This document shows, piece after piece, positions 1 through 13,321 of a stretch of DNA of 64,000 nt. Position numbers and translations under genes: made by a program. The notes beneath the pieces were generated by a model, which was not told the DNA's origin, made no database searches, and was given only the letters and a program-made list of their open reading frames with translations. This DNA is from Neurospora intermedia (Eukaryota > Ascomycota > Sordariomycetes > Sordariales > Sordariaceae), in the NCBI GenBank assembly GCA_037102815.1, contig BTPP01000008.1:1054001-1118000 (forward strand). Direction: 5' to 3'. Numbering within the stretch: position 1 is the stretch's first letter; every line of letters starts with the position of its first letter.

Positions 1-1302
1 GGAAGCCCTGTTCGCCGTACAAAGCACTGCGCTGCGAGGCGATCAGTTTGCGGCGCTCCTCTTCAGACATGCCGCTGCCTGGGCTCAAGGTACGATCCGG
101 TTTGGCTGCACCGAACTGCGAGGATGAGTCGGCAAGGACGCCTAGACATGTTAGTCAGACTTCGTAAACTGAGAGATGAGGGAAATGGTCTGAGGATGGA
201 TGTGAGTGAGCAGCCAGAGCCGGCCAAGGGCGCCGATCTGTCGATCTCTACAGACAATATCAGGACACACAGGACAAGGGTTGCGTCGAACCGCACTTGT
301 GGTGATGCAACAATAGAAGATCAGAATGTGTTTTTGTGACCCGCGAAGGCGCCGAATCTAATTTTTATGATTTTCTGTTTTTTTTTGTCTTCGTCCTCCC
401 TGTCGTTTGGCTGTGGTAGGGAAACTGATTCATACAGAAGAGGGCGGCCTACTTCGGTTGTATTGTTGCTCTTGGTGGTAGTTCCTAAGCTCCCGCTCCC
501 GCTGGGCAGCCAGTCTCCTCTTGGCCTGCATCATCTGCTCCGCCTCGTTGGAGCCGCGCGAGGGCTGGTGACGTTGGGCAGCATAGAAGGTTTGCAAGTT
601 GGAGGGCTGGTGAGGGCCGCGCGCATCGTTGAAGTCGACCATGGAGTGGGGACGGGGACCAGGTCCAGCTCCCATGCGGCCGCCTGTTACCATTTCACGT
701 TAGTGGGCTGAGGAACTTGGGGTGAGCCCGGCCAGTCCCAGGCAAACTTACCGAAGTCTGGGTAGAATCTGGCTGGGCCGGGAACAGGAAACGACTCACG
801 GCGGCCACCAGGCATCCCAAACATCTTTCCGCTCTTGACGAGGTTGTCGATCGCGCGGTCGACCTCTGCAAATAGTCTCTGTCAGTATGTGTCCTCCCTG
901 CAACTACTGTCCCCATGCCGGCAAGTACCATCATCCCGCAGTGCATGTACACGTAGAGGCATTTTGATGTTCGAAGCGGGCGGTTTTGAACAGGGCTCGG
1001 TTTGCACCCAAGCGGGCCGGAGCTTGCCGGAGTATTTACGTACCCTCGAGCTGATAAGCAAAAGCGGCGGACTCCTCGCGGGGGACGGCAGAGCTAGCAC
1101 CTGATTATGGAATGCAAGAGTTAGTTTTATCCTTTGACGGTATGCAAGCAAGGCTGGGATATAAGGGACGACGCCATAGGGAGCAGAGCAGAGACTAACC
1201 GGACCGTGCGGGCGGAGGAGGAGGGGTCTGATGTTCCCAGCCCGAGGCTTGGCCGCCGGCGGGAGGCCATTGGGGTTGAGGGGGCTCGTAGTATCCGGAC
1301 AT
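1..1302 (-). CDS. Pro/Gln-rich protein of unknown function, 5' part, truncated by window edge
   Basis: I do not recognise this gene. The start is the ATG at 1302-1300, giving MSGYYEPPQPQWPP. Five exons chain in frame: 1302-1200, 1100-1044, 865-752, 683-436 and 115-1, the last one open at the window edge. Donors are GTTAGT, GTACGT, GTAAGT and GTATGA, and intron 3 has an ACTAAC branch site. The visible protein is about 212 residues. It has a Pro/Gln-rich N-terminus, then a short helical stretch EVDRAIDNLVKSGKMFG, a Gly/Pro/Arg-rich stretch, a charged helix with QMMQAKRRLAAQRERELR, and near the edge MSEEERRKLIASQRSALYG. No catalytic domain is visible. The fourth intron (435-116) is long at 320 nt and is the least certain junction; the TAG acceptor nearer the branch site would break the frame. 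Composition suggests a disordered, coiled-coil scaffold or RNA-associated protein, which is inference only. Confidence 0.7.
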
Positions 1303-3837
1303 TATATCGGTGGACTTGGTGTGGATCGAGGACGACGTCGGGCGTTTATATATCGGAAGGCCGCAGGAAGAGGATGGCAACCTGAATAGGAGAGACCAGG
1401 TTGGTGGGATCTCGGTCTGGAGTTGACTCTGCGGGATGTCAGTCGGCAATTCAGAAGACCTTTTTAGGCTGAGACCGTCAAGGTGTGGTGTGCTCTCAGT
1501 AATAAGGACAAGGCGCCAAGCGTTAGGTTTGGACGACTAAGGTGAAGGACGGTGGCGGTTCCTTTCTTGCTCAGCACGAGACAGGAAAGACTGAGGGGTG
1601 ATCAAGGTGAAGGGGCAGGCAAGGACAAGAAGGGGTCAAGGTGTGATAATGAATCGGGGCTGGTGTAAACGGGATGGTAATATGCAATGCGGTGCAGACT
1701 ATGCTTCGAAAGGAGATGGAATTGTCTTTTTCCTTGGGCCCCCAAGTCGATTCGGGCGTGGTGGCGCACAGGCAGGCAAGTTGGAGTGACTGCGGCATCT
1801 GGATCTTGGGAAAGGTAAAAAAACGTTTCCCCTGCAACCTGATGGAACATCTGCGCTCGTTTTCCTGTGGTGCCAGCCAGCGGTGGTGACCGCCCGGTGC
1901 CGGCAGAAGAAAGGGCTGATTGCGCCTCCCACGTTCCTCGATCGACTTGATTCCCAAGATTGAATCACGCTTCCATCTCGATTGTCGCTCGTGCGATTTG
2001 CGGGCTTGTTTGCAGTTGGTGCTTACCTGTCGTCGGTAACCTTGTTCCCCTCTATGCTGAATCGACAGACGGGCCAAGGGGTCGGGAGCGGGATGGAAAA
2101 AGCAATTGGCAGTCGAGATCCAAACCAGAACAAAACAGGAGGAGAGGAAGGGAAAAGTCGCAGTCGCAGCTGGACGCGCAGCTGGCGTTTTTAGGAGAAG
2201 AGTGGGCAGCACTGGCAGTACACTACGACCGCTGATACGCGTAGGCTAGAAGTGGGAAAGTGGAGGGTTGCGACAGAGGAAAAGACCGGGGAGATGGAGG
2301 TTGCTAGACCCGGCGAATGTGCGGAACGTGGGTCGATCTGCCTGACGTGGTGGTTCTTCGAGCCAGGAGAGGTCAGGTCTGTCAGGGTGTGCAGGTGTGA
2401 TCCCCTTTTTTTTTTCGCACTCATCGTCGACTGGTGGGAGAAAGTCCTTTCGTTCCCTCAGTGCCTTCACAAGCGTCAGCACTACGTACAACAAACCGAA
2501 GCGCAAACCAAAACTTCGAGATGATTGAGAATGATGATATTGCTAAGAGGCCCTTGAGGCTCTCAGAGCCGCCTGTGTCATCATCTGCTCTGGCACCTTG
2601 TTGTTCCGACCTTTGCGCTTCGAAGGCCACCTAGAGACGCGACGAAATGGCGGGTTCCCCTCGTTACGAGAAGTGGTATCGAAATTACGAAGCCATGCGC
2701 CGGCCTTCAATTTGGCTGGTGCAATGGTGCAGTGGTGCAGCGGTCTGCCGTTGCCCAGGAATTTGACACTGTAATATGCTGTAAATACACATGCACACTA
2801 CCGCTACCGCCAAGAGGTAGAACTCTGGAGACCCCAAGACAAGGGAGGCTGGACCAATTCTTAGGTACATTACTTTTCTTCAACAGGGGGGATGGGACCT
2901 TCTCTCGGCCTTGCACTTTGATCAACAGCAGCCGGATGCAGTGTACGCGGGGCCGTCCACAATGCCTAGGTACAGAGCAGACCAGGCCAACCCGTTTATC
3001 CAAGACCGCCGAGGGCGGTGGAAGGTAGGGATTTATCTTGGTTTTGACGGCCGATATGTCAATGACACTGGATAGCAGTGCAACCCACTTTCAGAACTTA
3101 AATAGGTACCCGGTGCGACGGCAGACGAGGGCCGAGCAAAAAAAGCGAAGCTCCCAGCAAGCAGGTTGAGATGGGAGTTCTTTGACGTTGTGCATATCGC
3201 GCACCATGGTGCACCTGTCGGTCCATGTATATCTAGCTTCCGCAGGCTGCTAAACAGCCCAGCCGGGTTCCCAGGGCTAAACGCCAACATCAAAACCCGG
3301 GCATTCGGAAACTTCTCGTTGTGCAGAGCAACCTGGAGCTTTGGATAGACACTATTAGTGATGGAGGTTGGTGATGGAATCGAGACTTGGCGCGGAGGAG
3401 CAGGTGGAGTGTTATTTGGTAATTGGGCCCTTCTCGCTTCCGAATTGCCATCGCAATCGGTTATCTTTCTTTGGGTCAGCGAAGACCTTGAGGTTGGAGA
3501 AGCCTGCCTTGATCAGCGGGTATACAGCCCGAGAAAATTCGGTTACGTCCCAAGGGTGGTGAGTCGGGTCGTAAGATAGTCGGTTGGTCGGTTGGGCAAA
3601 GTACCGGCTTAGCTTTGTCGCCGAATTGGCACCGCCTGACACCACGAAAGTCGAATGCTCGGTGTGTGCTGCGAGTTGAGCATGACGTGAATGGTGGACT
3701 CTCGAGCAGGTGGAAGAGCAAGAAAAGCACTGGTGCAGTGATTCAAGGTCGGCGACAAATGGAAAAGGTCCAGGTCGCGGAGTTGAACCCAAGACGTGGG
3801 TCGCGGGCGGGCCCAAGACTGCAGAGTGGGTACCGTG
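1303..3837. other. Intergenic, promoter side of the minus-strand gene; no gene recognised
   Basis: This is the upstream side of the minus-strand gene and reaches to the transposon nest. Several open frames exist, the longest minus-strand one at 1571-2212, but none shows a recognisable domain and all are rich in His/Pro/Cys of the kind seen in chance translations. A short TGGTGCA-type repeat lies near 2718-2742. GC content is near that of the gene regions, so RIP has not spread here. Confidence 0.5.
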
Positions 3838-3839
3838 TA

Positions 3840-3880
3840 GAAGTCGTGACCCCACAATGCATCCCCCCCCACAGTGTATC
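3840..3880 (+). repeat. Left terminal inverted repeat of the Fot1-like element
   Basis: It is the inverted counterpart of 24518-24556. Read inward from each end, both arms run through TCGTGACCCCACAA, then GCAT, a run of seven or eight C, and ACA. Within each arm the motif (A/G)TGCATTGTGGGG occurs about twice, so the arm itself is a short direct repeat. Confidence 0.75.
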
Positions 3881-3974
3881 GCGTCCCACATCGCGTTTCC
3901 CCAATAATAATAATAATACCCTCAATCTACGAACCCCTATAATTTTATTAAATCAAGTCCGATTACATTCAAAA

Positions 3975-4681
3975 CGGTCACGATAATTTCAATAAAGGAC
4001 CGACTAATTAATGAAGCGATTAAGGCCATCCAAAACGGTTTATCCCAGCGATTTACATCGAAGTAATACGGTATTGTGTAGTCTACCTTATCCCAACGTA
4101 TATACGGCACTACCTCCAAGCGCAACTCCAAAATTTTAATCCAACGGCTATCTCCAACGTAAGAGGAGTTTATCTGCAAATAGATATTAAATGAGGAGAA
4201 GGCTGGCCGAACTCCCAACCGTCGTTAGGTAACTAGGTTTGCAACGTCGATATTAAAAAGAGGAGGTGATAATGAGCAGTTAGGCGCCCGGTAAATAGAT
4301 CGGTTTATTAAGAGGAATCCTTCTATTAAGACTAAGCTTTCAAGCCTACTCGAGTTAGTTAGAGTGAGGGGGTCTACTAGGGAAGCCTTTATTACCTTCT
4401 TCGACCTTATAGAAGTTTAAATTCGCGATAAGGCTATTATCCTAGCTAATATTACTAATATAGACGAATACGGACTTTAGGAGTTAGAATTAAGGGATAG
4501 GAAGGTCCTTAGGACCGTTCTATTAAAGAAGGTATATTTAATAACGACCGATGTAATTACTTAGGTAACTATTATTGAATCTAATATAGCTAAAGGCAAA
4601 CGGTTAACTTCCGTCATTGTCTTTACTAGTATAAACCTTTAAGGTTAATAATTCCCTAATAATATAAATAATAAGCTTAAA
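3975..4681 (+). pseudogene. N-terminal half of Fot1-type transposase
   Basis: One frame reads as a pogo/Fot1 transposase N-terminus. A psq-like helix-turn-helix comes first (LINEAIKAIQNGLSQRF), then a CENP-B-type segment (EEKAGRTPNRR, then RFIKRNPSIKTKLS), then the start of the DDE domain (ANITNIDEYGL where the family has a NVDE-G motif, then VTIIESNIAKGKRLTSV). Several in-frame stops are present, mostly where C-to-T or G-to-A changes would make TAA/TAG from CAA/CGA/TGG. The segment ends at the target duplication TTAAA (4677-4681) of LTR element A. The rest of the gene resumes at 23507. Confidence 0.8.
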
Positions 4682-4882
4682 TGTCATAGGGCTAGCGCCC
4701 GGGTTATAGACTCTAGTCTCTAGACTAGAGCTGTCGTTAGCCACAGTGGCGCAGAGCGCGCAGCCCCGATAAAAACCTCTGCGCCGGTGGATCCGCATCT
4801 CAAATAGACTTTTCCCTCCTTTATAGAACCTTAATTAAACTATACGACCAGCACCCGTATTAACCGTACTATCCCTATTATA
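4682..4882 (+). repeat. Left LTR of element A (201 bp)
   Basis: It aligns end to end with 23306-23506 at roughly 87% identity by eye, and every difference I see is a transition. The start TGTCATAGGGC and the T-rich end fit a TG...CA LTR altered by RIP. The target duplication TTAAA precedes it at 4677-4681. Confidence 0.88.
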
Positions 4883-7197
4883 TTAGGTTCTATTAATTAA
4901 TAGAATTAATAGATTAAAATATACTATAATTATAGTAGTAAGGGTAGTAGTACGCTATATCGAACGTAAAAGAAGTAGCGTAATAGGTTGAAGCCTAGCG
5001 AATATAAAGAGAGAGAGACAATTTTATTAGAAGTATCTTTACGAGCGTAGCGTTCGCCGACGCTGTTAGAACCGCCGTTAATGCCCTATTTATAACTTAA
5101 GGAATGTAGAATAACCCTTAAGCGATTATTTATATAGTTATTACTACCCTTAATATTATAATTAGTACTACCTTAGAAACCGTTCCTACTATTACTCCTA
5201 ATATTAAACGTAAGAATATCCGGTGGCCGAAGTAGGATAGATTTATTTCGACCTTCTTCCTATTTTTTACGCGGCTATGCTTTATATATAAAAAAGAGAG
5301 AGTAGTTAGAGCGATTTCTAATAATAAATTAGGATAGTTAATATTATTCGATACATTCCCTAATAATAAAATAATTAAAGTAAAGGTTTTCTAGCGCTAT
5401 AATTATACTAACGATTCCTATTATCCTATTAATTAATTTAATTATTTAAAATTAATTTTCAGTAATAAAAATAAAAAATAATTTGTATTAATTCGTTTAC
5501 AAACTATTTACTAATATAAAAATTAGAGCTTTATTAATTTCTTTCTAATTTTTAAAGAGAATTTTATAAAGGTAGGAGGTTTAATATAGGAAGATAAATT
5601 TTAATTCGTTTAGTTAAATACTTCTATATTTAACGTTCTATATAATTAATTAATTTCGGTCTATATATTTAAAATTTACGACTAATATATAGAAGATTTG
5701 AAAAATATTATTTAAAGGTTCGAAGCGAGCCGAGCCTTCTGCGAATTTAGTGGAAGTAATAAGGGGGCTACTAGCCGCCGTTAGAGGTTTTTCCTCCGAT
5801 GAGAATAAATTGTAAATTTACCTTCGAAAAATATTAATAGCGATATATTAATAATAATAAGCGCTATTAAAATTAGGAACGAAAATTATAATAAGGATAC
5901 GAAGTATACTAAATAGGTTTCTTAGGAGGAATATAATAAGTAGTATTTAACCGGACTTTATTTACACTATAGTATTAATAAATATATAATTAGCGGTTAT
6001 ATATATAGACCGGCCTAGTATCCTAATGGAATTAGTATTAGAATTACTAAATTTTATATTAATCTATTATTGGAAGATATTAAAGATTCTTCTTTAGAGG
6101 GGTCGGAAAAAGAATAACTCCTATATAAAGCCGGGTATAGGAGTAAATAGGAATATTAAGTAAGGAGGCGGAAGCTTCGAACTTCCTGGGTCCTATAGAA
6201 ATAAACGTTATTAAAATCCCTATTACTATTAATAATAAAGATTAATTCTATACTCTCGTTAATAAAGGTTATTAATATTATACTACGATTAGTAAAAGAA
6301 TAGTTAAAAAGTTAAAGATTCTAGTAATTCTAATTCCCTAGAAATAAATTAGAAGCGCTTCTATTAAAATAGAAGGTATAAAAATTAAAAGTATCGTTTA
6401 TTTTAAGGTAAATATTTATAGTTACGAATCGGTTATTTACGTTTATATAATTCCTAAGCTAAAATTCCTTATAATATTAAGAAAACTATAATTAATTGTA
6501 ATAAAAATCTATTTAATCCCGTATAAGTATAGACTTTAATATAGAGTAGCCGGATATTGGATTTTATATTTAAGATATACGCCTAAAGGGTCTTCCCTTT
6601 GTATAATAGAAATTAAAAAAGCCGTTTATTATTTAGCTACTACCTTTATAATTATATTAAACCGGATTAAGAAAGAGAGTAGTAGAAAAATAGTGGAAGT
6701 AGTAATATTTACTATTAGCCTACGAAATGTAGAGAAAGCTTTTAAATTTAAAATTAACTTTATTAATGAAGAACTAAGGAAGAGGATTCCTACTAATATA
6801 TATAATTTACTCTACGTATAGAAATAGTCGGAGGCTAATAAAGTTAATCTATATTATTTTAGTATCGATTATAGAGTAGAAGTAAAGAAGGACGAATATA
6901 GTAAAGAAATACCGCTGCCCTATAGATTATTCTATAGTATATTAAAAAACGAGTTTTTAGTATTAAAGAAGACGTTTAGAGACCTTCTTAATAAAGGGTT
7001 TATTTACGCTAGTAATTCCTCGGCCGTAGTACTAGTCCTTTTTATTTGGAAGCTTAGTAGAGGATTATAGTTCTATTATAATTACCAAACTTTGAATATT
7101 ATTACGAGAATTAACTACTATTTACTACCTTTAATTAAAAAGACCTTCTATATTATAATTAAAGCGAAGTAATTTACTAAGATAGACGTAATATAAG

Positions 7198-7431
7198 TAT
7201 CACAAGCATTACTACCATGTTCCTATATATAAATAGGTACTATACTATAGTAGTATAGCTAGCTTACAGCTATCTAAGTGCAATACAGTAGTTACGTATA
7301 CACGTGCTGTGGCCCGTATACTCGGGTCCATAGCGTGCCCTACATAGTTCTTGTACGCGTATAGGATTCTCTTCCTATTCCTCGTATAATAATTAAAGTC
7401 TTAGTTTAGTGCTTACTCGCGCCCTATAATA
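7198..7431 (+). repeat. Left LTR of element B (234 bp)
   Basis: It aligns over its whole length with 18549-18782. Identity is about 85-90% by eye and the differences are transitions. The shared centre includes GTGGCCCGT and TAGCGTGCCCTA. The flanking duplication is ATAAG. Confidence 0.9.
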
Positions 7432-10197
7432 CTTTATTATACCTAACTATCGCGTTAATACGTAATAAGTAATTTCGGATAGATTAAAAGTAGTACGAAA
7501 TTACCGCGGTAATTTAGTCTTCGTAAGATTATATTTAGCCGACTAGTATAGTCGCTAGTAATTAATTAAGATATATTCGATATTGGTCGATACGAAGCGA
7601 GAATTTTGATTAAATACTATAATAATTTTAGAATTGTAAGTGTAATTAACCGGTATCTTTTTAATTGATTATTACTTAGAATTATAATAAGATGTTTGGT
7701 CCTAGTAATTAACTATAATCCTAGTAGGATTAAATTGACCTATATAAGGTATTTTTAATATTATTGAAGGGCTTTAATTGGCTCTAATATATTTGTAAAG
7801 AGGAAGTAATTAGCCTCTTAGTCCCTAAAAATTTCGCCGAAAAGGCTAGGGATTCCGAGGAGGTTATAAAACTACTTTATTATTTTAATATTAAATTTAA
7901 GGATTTTAATAATGAGGTTAATATTATTATAGAGGTAAAAAACGAATTGGTAGCTGTATTTAAGAAGGAAGCGGAAGGGTTTAAAATTTACGTTACTATA
8001 TTTGAGAATTTTAAAGCCCAATAGGCTATCTAAATTAATTAATAGTAATAGAAGTATAATAGCGTTATTAGGGAGAATATAGTCCTATAGAAGAACGTTA
8101 CTTCCTTATAGTCGGATAATAATTCCCTACGTATTATCGTTACTTAAAAGGAATGCGACGTTACTACGGTAGAGTAGTAGTATACTAATTTACTGATTAT
8201 ATTCTAATCCTAGAATAATATATTTGAAGAGATAAATATTAGTTATAAGGAAGTTTTCGCTGAAGCTAATTAGGCTAAGATCCTTCGTAAAGAATTCGAT
8301 TATATTAAATAGAAGTTCAAAAACGCCTAAATTGAGGCTTAACTTAATATAATTAAGATAATAAAAGTAATTATTAAGAACTTTAAATTCTTTATATATA
8401 TAGACGACGGTAACGAATTGGATATATATAATACCGAAGAGGAGGTTCCTAGGGGAGGAGGTTCTAGCTATATTAATAATAATAGTAAGGACGGAGCTAT
8501 TACCGGCGGTATTAGTGCTAGTAGGTTCGGCGTTAGTAGTATAAGAGGAGCTGGCGAATTTACCGGCTAAAAATTTAGAATAGGCGGAAGTATTAGTAGT
8601 AATAGAAGTTTTAGTAGAGGATTTAGTCCTAGTAATTCTAGTAGTCTAAGCGGAGGTAGTAGCCCTGGAAACTATTTTATAGGCCCGGGAGGATACTATT
8701 TTATCCTTACCCCGGCGGTTGATATTTATATCCAATATTATAATTTAATTAAGGACTCTAAATAATTTATAAGCGAGGAGAGGAATATATTTAAGTATTA
8801 TAATTAGTTTATTACTTAATCTACGGCTATTCGTACCCGCTAGGAGGTTAATAGTTATAATTTTATAAATAAGAAAATTAAACTCTTCTACGCTATAAAT
8901 TATTTAGGTAGCGAAGTTAGGGTTATTATTACTATAAGTATAAGAAAGATTCTAAATAACCTTTACTATTCGGCCGCTTAGGATTAGCCTACGGGATAAG
9001 GATTTTTAAATTATTTAGCCTTTCGTTTTTAGTAAAGTAATATTATTACTATTTTTAAGAAGGCTATAGCTTAGTTAAAGTAAAGTATAAGCTTTAATAG
9101 TAAATTCGCTAACTTTACCGATTTTGAAGTATAGTTTACTATACTAGCGGATAGGTACAGTTATAATACAGCTACGAAAGTCCGTATATTTAAAGATAAG
9201 ATTAATAAGGACCTCCGTATTATAATATTTTACTAATATAATACCCCCGGTTGTAACGATTAGGAGGGATAGGTAAAGCTATACTGCGGCCTATTAAAGT
9301 CTTTTAATAACGCTACTTTCTACAATAGCGGCGGATAGACTAATAATAGTAGTAATAATAGCGGTAGTAGTAGTAATAATAATAATAATAGATAAAGGGA
9401 CCCTAAAGTAATAGAGATTAATCGGATTAAAATAAACGAAATCGATTTAGAGGTCGTTTAAACCTACTTTATAGTTAAATAATATATTAAATATAGCAAA
9501 CTTGGTTACTAAATATATAAATGCCGCAGTTAGATTAATTACGGCGGTAGGTTTAAGGTTACTAATAATAATTCTAATACTAATAAAGGTAATGGAATTT
9601 AGAGTAACGGATTTAATAAATAGAACGTTAGAACTATAGCGGACGCTGTACCCCCCTCGAAGGAGACGGCCGATATAACGCCCCCTAAGATTAATAATAT
9701 TGCCTAATAGTAGGGAAATGGCGAGCCTTTAGACTAAAATATATTTAAGGGCCTAAAAGGGATTAAAGAATTAGGAAAGAGAGAAGTACGAATAATATTA
9801 TTAAGAATATAAATATTTAGTAAGCTCTTACTTATTAGAAAGGCGAACCTTTATTTATAGAAAGTTTAAATGTTTATAGATAGAATACTACCTTCTTATC
9901 TACTTACCTTTAATATCCTTAGTGCAATAGTAAAATTAATTATATATTATTAATCGATTCTAATTATATAGGGAAGGCTTTTATCGATAGGATTTTCGCC
10001 GAGAAAGTGTGCTTCGAAATATATAAATTTAATAAAGCAAGACCCCTTTATTTAGTAAATAACGGTTTTAAGGAATGGGTTATATACTATATGGAGATAA
10101 TTATACGGATTGGTTATTATAAAGAAATAATTAAATTCTTTATCGCCGAGTTAGTATAGGAGTACTTTATTATCCTAAGCTAACTATAGTTATAATT

Positions 10198-10506
10198 TGA
10201 TAGGGGAATCCCTAGATTACCCTACCTTACTATACTATAGCTTAGATTAGCTATAACAGCCCAGATTAGCTGGGCTGCTATGGAGGCTTCCTTGCCGTAC
10301 CCAGTCTAGGCTCCCAGACTGCCGTGCCCGGGCCACCCTGTGGCCCGTGCTCTGGCTCTATCACAGCATATCCTTTCTATGCAAACGGCTGGCTGGAAGC
10401 CTTCCCTCCTTCTTACAACATCCTTCTTTTACCTTCTAATACTACTACTTCCTCGTGAACTGTACGGTATCTGGGCAATGTCTTTATTTTATCTATCCCC
10501 GTATTA
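10198..10506. repeat. Left LTR of element C (309 bp)
   Basis: It matches 13322-13632 with about a dozen transitions and a 2 bp length difference near the end. The target duplication TAATT is at 10193-10197. Confidence 0.9.
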
Positions 10507-13007
10507 AGTGGTAGCTGCAACTAAAGATCGCAGTGGCCGCTCGATTTAAACTATACTATACTATACCAGCTCGAGCGATCTTCGTCGACCGACATTACCA
10601 CTAGGCGACGCGGGGCATTATTACTAGCATCACCACCAGCGACGGCGCAAGTTATTTACTAGAGCCCAGCTTACGATAACGGCCGTCGGCTATTATTACT
10701 AGTTATTAATCTTTCTACTTTACTCGTCGCGAGATAGTATTGTGACCTTCTCTCCTCCCCGCCAAAGTAGTCACTCAAGCGCGCTTCTCCCCGACCGACC
10801 GCGAGTTAGATTCAAATTAAGCGAGCTTCTCCGCTAAACTCACTATACTTTACAATTCATTTGATTTACCCTCTTTGCGACGAAGATACGGGCGTCGCAT
10901 GAATTTTAAAGTCAACCAAGCGCTTCCTTTTAAGAACTAAGACTTCAAAATTAAGACTTTCACTATGGGTTATCCCTAGTATTGTCCTATTTGCCCTCTC
11001 GATAAATATTGTCTTTACAACTCTACCTTTAAAGACCTTGGAGCTCCCGTGAAGTAATAGTTGAAATATCACAATTTTCATCGACTAGAGTGGGGTTCTT
11101 ATACTATTGTTCCTATTGATCAGTATTGCGAATTCCGTTTAGAAAGGAATCTCCCTACGGGTAAGAAGGTGCTTCTCTTTCGAGAACCCTCGGCTTTATT
11201 CTACCGGGCTCCTTCGCTTCCAACTCTCTCCATTTTAACTATTTAAATTGTTTACTCTATCGCGCTAAATTCTATTAGCATTTACAATAACGACACTTAC
11301 CTTGTTATTCCTAAGAAGGTAGTCCGCGCTACAAAGCAATAACTCCGGGCCGCCCGTAAAGCCTTCAAAACTCTCGATCCCTACATTAAAAAGAAGGAGA
11401 CTTCTAGTAATAACTTTAAGTTAGCGTCTGAGCCGCCGTCTCCCCAGCCCACCGCTGAGTATACGTACCGCAAATGCAAGGCAGCGTTTCAATTAAAAAA
11501 TACCTTCTTTAACCATATTTACTCGAATATATACAAGCCTACTAGACTAGCCACCCCCAGTTTAAAGAACTTAAATTAATAGTCTTCTATTATTACGGCT
11601 AATAATACCCCAATTAATCTAAGTACTCCAACCCACTAGAGCGCTCCAATTACTTAAATTGCCAGCCTACGTTTCGCTTCTTCGATAACTACAACTACGA
11701 AGGCGCCTACTTCTTACACCCCGAGTACCTCCGATTTATATGGCCTATTTACCCTAGTTAAAAGTCGGCCGGTTTCGCAGCGTGGGAATGAATCTCCTAT
11801 TTCATAGGAATTTGACCACTTACCTCCCTTAGATAATTCGTCTTCTTTTACTTCTTCGATAACACCTACGAAGGTGCCTACTTCCTGCACCCCGAATGCT
11901 TCTAATCTTTAAGGTTTATTTATACTAGTTAAGACTCAGTCGGTCTAGCGGCGTAGGAATAAATCTCCTATCCCATAGGAATTTGACCATCTACCTCCCT
12001 TGGATAATTCGTCTCCCTTTACTTTAATATTAATTAAGATTCGGCTAGTCTTACGAATCGCTAATAAATCCCCTATCCCGTAGGAATTCATATATAATAT
12101 CCCAATAAAGCCGCCCACCCCTCTCTCCCTAAGTAGTAGCCCAGTAACTACTACAATTAAATATAAAGAGGGTAGTCGGCTCTCTACCCTCAACGGTTAC
12201 TACGGCAATAAGAAACTCTTAACCCCACATAGCTACCATACTTACCACTAGAACTTTACTTCACAAAACCTCTTTTTTGCCTACTTCTACAACTATAGCC
12301 ATTACCGCCCAAACAGTCCCTCAAAGGCTTTCAAAATAAAAAACACTAGCTAGCGCAGTAGTAAAATAATCTAGATAGATTGTAGTGTATTTAAAGACGT
12401 AATTAGCAAGCTTACGGCCGTGGCTTCCGCAGCTTAACCGCTGAGTCAGGGATTTATTTATATAATAATACCCCGTATTAGATTTCGAGCTCCTAATTTA
12501 CCTCCCCCCTTCTCCCTTTTCCTTTATTTACTTAGCAACAAGGTTGTTGCTCTCTCTTTCTTGTGTACGGGCAACTATTGTTGCAAGCTAAGCGGTTATT
12601 AACAACTACGACTACAATTCCTTCTTATACCCCGAGCAGTACCGATCCTTATAGCCTATCTTACCTGCTTGAAACTCGGTCTTTCTCGGCGCCCGGAATG
12701 CAATCTCCCTTTTGCAATAAGGTCGTTACTCCCTTCTTTCTCGTACGCGGGCAGCCAAGCGGTTCTCTTAATAATAATAATAATACTAGCATTATTAGTC
12801 AATACAATTATTACCCCCTTTACTAGCTCTCTTACTAGCTTATTACAGCTCTAACAAACGTATTAACTCCCTTGCCAACTCCCTAAAGCTCGTACCAGCA
12901 AATGCCAGTAAGCTAGAAAGCTCCCGTTTATACCCCTTTCTTTCCTTCTTTCTATTTATCTATAGAACTAGCGTTCTCTACGGTAATGGCACTTTTGAGT
13001 GCCTCTC

Positions 13008-13100
13008 TCTCGAGTGCCAGAGACTGCCAGTCACCCTCTCAAGTGCCAGAGACTGCCAGTCACCCTCTCGAGTGCCAGTCAGTCACCTTCTCGAATGCCC
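13008..13100. repeat. Short tandem repeat inside element C, unit about 30 bp, about three copies
   Basis: The unit contains GAGTGCCAGAGACTGCCAGTC followed by ACCCTCTC, and the third copy is shortened. It lies just inside the right part of element C and keeps many CpA sites, in contrast to the surrounding elements. Confidence 0.75.
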
Positions 13101-13321
13101 AACTCTCTTTCAGATTCCCAGCAAGGACTGGCCTTTCCTAACCGCCATCTGACTTCCCGGAACTCAACGGACATCGACCTTTCCTGCCCGCCAATTCGAA
13201 ATACATCCCGGCGCCGCCCGGATAGACAGATAGATCGGAGGAGACCTAGAACTTATCGGGGAAGACCTAGACGTCTAGGCCCATCGAGGACGATAGTTTC
13301 TTTCTCGTGTGAGCCGGCATT

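Noticed and set aside
1571-2212. Minus-strand open frame of 213 codons upstream of the first gene
   Set aside because: Composition is typical of a chance frame (His/Pro/Cys rich, no domain), several overlapping frames are equally open, and it lies in the promoter region of the minus-strand gene.
3785-3815. GGGTTCAACTCC-like stretch on the minus strand suggesting a tRNA T-arm
   Set aside because: No acceptor stem, D-arm or anticodon arm can be fitted around it.
3412-3891. Minus-strand open frame of 159 codons ending at the nest
   Set aside because: Its first residues are translated transposon terminal repeat; the rest has no recognisable motif.
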